NCBI RefSeq assembly: GCF_026914265.1
Contig: NC_069124.1
Coordinates: forward strand, 4,704,713-4,768,712
DNA length: 64,000 nt
Reading direction: 5' to 3'
Origin: Mya arenaria
Taxonomy: Eukaryota; Mollusca; Bivalvia; Myida; Myidae
Translations under genes and position numbers: made by a program
Notes under the pieces: generated by a model
Seen by the model: the letters and a program-made list of their open reading frames with translations, nothing else
Databases searched by the model: none
What the model was told of the DNA's origin: nothing
Part shown: positions 60,801-64,000 of the stretch, piece by piece
Numbering within the stretch: position 1 is the stretch's first letter
Layout of the letters: the number at the start of each line of letters is the position of its first letter

Positions 60801-62951
60801 TTTAAGATATCACTATGGCAGTAAGGAATAGTTATTAAATAACCTTTCTTGATTGTTTTAATTTGTTTGTGTATGTTTATAATTCAAATGGTTTGTAAAA
60901 CATGTGTTGGGTTACTAATAAGATGCCGCCATGTATCTAAGGTGGTGTCCTTCATCATGCACAGAATGGACTCTGCTATGTTGGTGATGTCAACATACTG
61001 AAAAAGTCTGCTCAGCAAAAACTACAGTCAGGTACTGCAAACTAAAGATTTGTGAACTATTGATATATTTTCTATTCTAGAATACATGTCTGTTGCCTGT
61101 ATGTCCATGGTTTAAGATTTTAACACTGTTCTGGGATGTTAGGATTTTGTGGAATAGTAAATGTACCTAGTTTTTTGTGGGGGTAATGTAACAGTTAGTA
61201 GAGATTTAAAATCTATTTTGTCATTTATGTTGGTGTATTTCTTTATCAAAGCGCTGAGTGGAGGGAAGGTTGTAACAGATGTTGGGTCAAAGTTCACGGG
61301 TGGGCTGCCGCACCACATGGAGCAGCCACTGAGAGCAAGAGTGTGGGGGTATGCCGACCCAACTCCCTCCAAAAAGACCCATCAGGTCCTCTCAGATGAG
61401 CTGTTTGTAACCTGCAAGACTGGGGATACACAACCAGCCATTCTGGAGTAAGCATGAGGTTTTTATTTTGTGGTTTTGGTTTAAAAATGATGTCCTACAA
61501 AAATATTTTGCTCTATAAATCATTCTTTTGAGACAGATGTTAATTGTGTCTTGCAAAAAAGTTGTATGACATTGCTGTGTTATTGAATGTTGTTCATCTT
61601 CCAGGTCATTTAATATAGTGTGTTTCTCTGACTGCGCTGACTCTACAAGCAGTGAAGCGGTTCAAGCCCAGACAATGGAGATGACATTGGTGGCGGCCAT
61701 GTTGAATGATTTAACTTCTAGTCTGCCAATCACAGCTTTCGACATGATACAGGTTGGTCATGTAGATAAAAATGTACATTTTGTTCTTATTTTGGGGATT
61801 TGGTTGTGTGTCATAAACATTTTGCTTGACACTCAACACTCTTGAGCCATTTGTTTTCCACAATATTAATGAAAGGAATGAAATTGTGCCTGTATGAAAT
61901 CTTTTTCTAGGTCAGATTTGATTAGTTGTCATGTTGGGTTAAATGGTAGGTCATTAGGTCAGATGTCCGACATTCTTGTTAGCACTATTGAGGTAACATT
62001 TTCTATCCAATCTTTACACAACTTAGTGAATAGTCAGATTGGATGTCTTAAAGAAATTTAGGTCAAGGTCAAATGTGGGTTATGTCAGATCAAGCAGAAG
62101 GTCACTATGACAAATGCTACAAAAATGTGTTGACACTCTATGGGCCTCATTTTCTAACTAATTTTAATCTAAATCAAAATCCCTGTTAACACATGCGGGG
62201 CCATAGTTTATTCCCAATTTTATTATTAAGTGATCTTGGTTAGTAGACATGTTTCAGTGATATCTAGTTAATTTTGATATAGGTTTGGTGAGAGCATTAT
62301 AGGTCCTTTATTATGACTGGGATCAATTCTCCCAGATAAAACTCATGTTATAAGAAGATTATCTTTGAGGCTTGTTATTTGGAATGTATTTTGTTTGTCT
62401 TTAAAGTGCCATTACAATAAAAAAATACTTTCAGTTTATCAAGTTTGCTAGTCGCCTCCGACCGAGGTTTGAACTTGAAGCAGAGAGCCTGATACACAGT
62501 TACTACCTCTCCAGTAGAAAGTCTCGATCCAAGGCTGGTGATAGCACTGATGTCCCCGTCAACGCTGACCAAACAATGTATGTACATAAGTATAGCTGAT
62601 AATTTAAGGTGTTAAAGCTAAGTGCATTTACCAGTGAATTGCAGAAAATGTATATGTTTCTTCAAATAGGATCAATAATTAATTGACTAGGTCACTTTGT
62701 ATCAAAGTCTGCTGATAAGCATGTTATAGACATGTTTGTGAAATATGGTTCAATACATACCCTGAAGAAATGGAATTGCCTTGGTAGAAATTAAATTTGA
62801 AAGATTCAAGTTTTGTTTTCTATTTTGAAGTTTTATTTTAGATTGTCGTTGGCATACAGTCATGCGAAGCTTGCCTTACGGAATGAAGTGACGATGAATG
62901 ATGCATTGATGGCCATTTACATCTATGAACAATATTTAACAGCTAGATTTG
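51493..62951 (+). CDS. MCMDC2: MCM domain-containing protein 2, partial at the 3' end
   Basis: Meiotic MCM-like protein needed for homologous synapsis and crossover repair in mouse; counterpart of fly mei-217/mei-218. Exons: 51493-51606, 52043-52100, 52672-52730, 54789-54895, 55784-55888, 56436-56540, 56755-56822, 57058-57156, 57508-57605, 58541-58558, 58692-58761, 59244-59297, 59532-59611, 59925-60228, 60942-61031, 61252-61447, 61605-61752, 62435-62577, 62842-62951. All phases agree; 675 codons so far, with vertebrate proteins near 680. Zinc finger: HCLDEDC (about 154-160) and CAFC (about 187-190), with YIRVHSPGASETQT between. OB-fold region about 205-275. The degenerate AAA+ region has no GKS/GKT Walker A, and GGVLHHAQNGLCYVGDVN stands where Walker B belongs. 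A C-terminal helical domain (LAYSHAKLALRNEV) follows. The exon at 58541-58558 is only 18 bp. The last exon or exons lie beyond the window. Confidence 0.93.
51809..51893. repeat. (TA)n microsatellite, about 85 bp
   Basis: Uninterrupted AT dinucleotides in MCMDC2 intron 1. The length in the source assembly may be imprecise because of slippage. Confidence 0.95.
52269..52386. mobile_element. Foldback MITE, about 118 bp
   Basis: AGTAGGTGACCCGATA on the left and TATCGGGTCACCTACT on the right form 16-bp perfect inverted ends. Internal ATATCGGGTG and the GGGGCA/TGCCCC pairs extend the fold. It lies in MCMDC2 intron 2. A TA target (CTAG|... and ...|TAAC) is possible but not certain. Confidence 0.75.
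53562..54044. mobile_element. Foldback element, about 480 bp
   Basis: Ends CATGTGTTTCCGGT and ACCGGAAACACATG are inverted. Inside the left end lies a long GC-rich hairpin: AAAAATCCGACCC...GAGGGCACGC pairing with GCGTGCCCGAGGGTCGGATT at 53586-53672. A TGACGTCA octamer occurs at about 53801. It lies in MCMDC2 intron 3; no reading frame. Confidence 0.65.
56276..56348 (+). pseudogene. tRNA-derived sequence (SINE head or tRNA pseudogene)
   Basis: GTCAGTGGTAGAGCACTCGC resembles a tRNA D-arm/A-box, and GTATGAGCCCCGG a T-arm/B-box; the ends pair as a 7-bp acceptor stem with one mismatch (GCGGCCC with TGGCTGC). The anticodon stem does not pair and the D-stem is broken, so a working tRNA is unlikely. 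It lies in MCMDC2 between exons 55784-55888 and 56436-56540. No clear SINE tail was defined. Confidence 0.55.
57687..58080. repeat. 33-bp minisatellite, about 12 units
   Basis: The unit is about 33 bp, GCTGATACAGCTGGATAGTG plus AAAATAGCAGTAT, with GTG/GTT and CAG/AAG variants and one 4-bp insertion. It lies in the MCMDC2 intron after the exon ending at 57605. The 146-codon minus-strand frame (YFHYPAVSAYC repeats) is a consequence of the unit being a multiple of three. Confidence 0.93.
58908..59165. repeat. Dispersed repeat with TTTTTAGCTCGTCTG head
   Basis: TAGCTCGTCTGTTTTTCAAA with AAAGTCAAGGTATTATCATA, then AAACTTGGTACACAGGTTGC and GGCCCATAACTCTGGC. A second, diverged relative starts at about 59700 (TATAGCTTGTCTGTTGCATT) in the next introns. 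It is non-coding intronic material of MCMDC2. Confidence 0.55.
60306..60798. mobile_element. Short element with AAAGGG inverted ends and a tRNA-like core
   Basis: The left end TTAAAGGGACTATACACC and right end GGAGTACAGCCCCTTTAAA are imperfect inverted repeats about 490 bp apart. On the minus strand 60440-60507 reads as a tRNA-like segment with TAGCACAGTGGATACAACAC and a perfect B-box GTTCGAACCC. The combination of a Pol III-type core and DNA-transposon-like ends is a composite. It lies in the MCMDC2 intron between 60228 and 60942. Confidence 0.6.
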
Positions 62952-64000
62952 GTAAGGTCTTGATTTGTGTATTATTGAAATATTCTAATGAAACTATATT
63001 TCATTATGCCACCTTTTGAAATAAATGAGCATATATGTTTGCAAATGTCAGATGTTTGGTCAGAAGATGGGTTGGTAGACCATATGTCCACAATAGCTTA
63101 TAAATGATTTGACATAGGACAGTGAAACCTTTGTGATACGCTTCCCTTGATCATTTGATGACCCAGATTGTTGTTTTGTCAGTAAGTCAAAGTCCTGATC
63201 AACAATCTAATGAAAACTTTGTTCTCACAACTTCAGAACGGTTTAACCTAGGATATGGTTTTTCAACAGTAGGTTCCCCTTGACCAGTAGATAAGCCTCT
63301 TGTTTTTGAGGTCACTAAGTCCAAGGTCACTGTCAACAGTCATAGACATTTTTTCTGCACAATAACTGGAGAACAGTTTGACCTAGGACTATGAAAAGTC
63401 AGTGATAGGTTGCCCTTGACCAGCAATTGACTGCTAATGTGTTTGAGGTCGGTAGGTCAAGGTGACAGTCAACAGTCTTATGGAAAATTTGTCACTATAA
63501 TAACTCAAGATTGGTTTGACCTAGGACCATGAAACTTTAATGGTAGGTTGCATTGACCAGCAGATGACCCATGTTTAGTGGACAGTAGGTCAAAGGCATG
63601 GTATACAGTATTGTGACAATTTTGTTCACACAATAACTCTTATGCAGGTTTTCTAGGGCCATTTAAATTCAGTGGTATCCTGCACTCAGTAAGCAGTTTT
63701 TTAGGGCAATAGTCAAGGTCACCTAAACAGTCTCATGAACAGTTTTTCCAAACTCCAACTGGAGAACGGTTTGACCTAGGACCATGAAGCCTAAGCAGCT
63801 GATTGACCTTGACTAGTATGCCCTATTTGGGTTAGGATGTCAGTCGATCAAAGGTCATTGTCACAGTTAACACTTTCACGAAATCTGTTTATAACTATTA
63901 ATAATTAATGCATTTTTATGCCCCCGAAGGTGGGCATATTGAAATCGCACCGTCTGTCCGTCCGTCTGTCCGTCTGTCCGGCTCTGTAACTTTCCCTTGT
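62952..64000. repeat. Degenerate AGGTCA-type array and head of another in the last visible MCMDC2 intron
   Basis: From about 63115 to 63890, imperfect units repeat GGTTTGACCTAGGACCATGA, TTGCCCTTGACCAGCAGATG and GTCAAGGTCACTGTCAACAG. At 63917 a fresh head, TATGCCCCCGAAGGTGGGCA with (TCTGTCCG)n, begins another element that runs out of the window. No MCMDC2 exon was seen in this stretch; the remaining C-terminal coding sequence must lie beyond. Confidence 0.7.

Overview
The window is animal nuclear DNA: AT-rich, intron-rich, with GT-AG spliced genes, long introns full of non-autonomous DNA transposons, and tandem arrays carrying AGGTCA-type motifs. The gene content and this repeat style point to a mollusc, most likely a marine bivalve. 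That placement is inference; no single base settles it. Gene models were built by hand: exons were joined only where splice sites, reading phase and protein family agree.

Layout: (1) 1-16252, minus strand: SNX25 (sorting nexin with TM-PXA-RGS-PX-nexin C architecture), 21 coding exons, cut by the left window edge. Its introns hold a complete hAT-type element, two AGGTCA-rich arrays, decayed tandem copies of one of its own exons and a 1.4 kb minisatellite of 21-bp units. (2) 16253-18003: head-to-head intergenic promoter region with a foldback element and a consensus CRE. (3) 18004-32149, plus strand: ANKRD10, including two homologous exons that look like alternatives. (4) 32150-42384: ANKRD10 3'UTR, then about 7 kb of nested repeats with no gene. 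(5) 42385-46643, minus strand: a complete group I nucleoside diphosphate kinase gene, 4 coding exons, 154 aa. (6) 46644-48133: a second head-to-head intergenic region. (7) 48134-49274, plus strand: a three-exon, 195-aa multi-pass membrane protein of unassigned family. (8) 51493 to the right edge, plus strand: MCMDC2, the meiotic MCM-like protein, 19 coding exons seen; the last exon or exons lie outside.

The genes do not form a pathway; this is an ordinary stretch of animal chromosome with two divergent gene pairs. The most unusual material is in the repeats. Several sequence-divergent arrays share a unit length near 145 bp and an AAGGTCAAGGTCA-like core, and two of the families carry perfect AGGTCAnnnTGACCT palindromes (consensus estrogen-receptor-type elements) copy after copy. 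The other notable signals are the ANKRD10 alternative exon pair and the SNX25 exon amplification.
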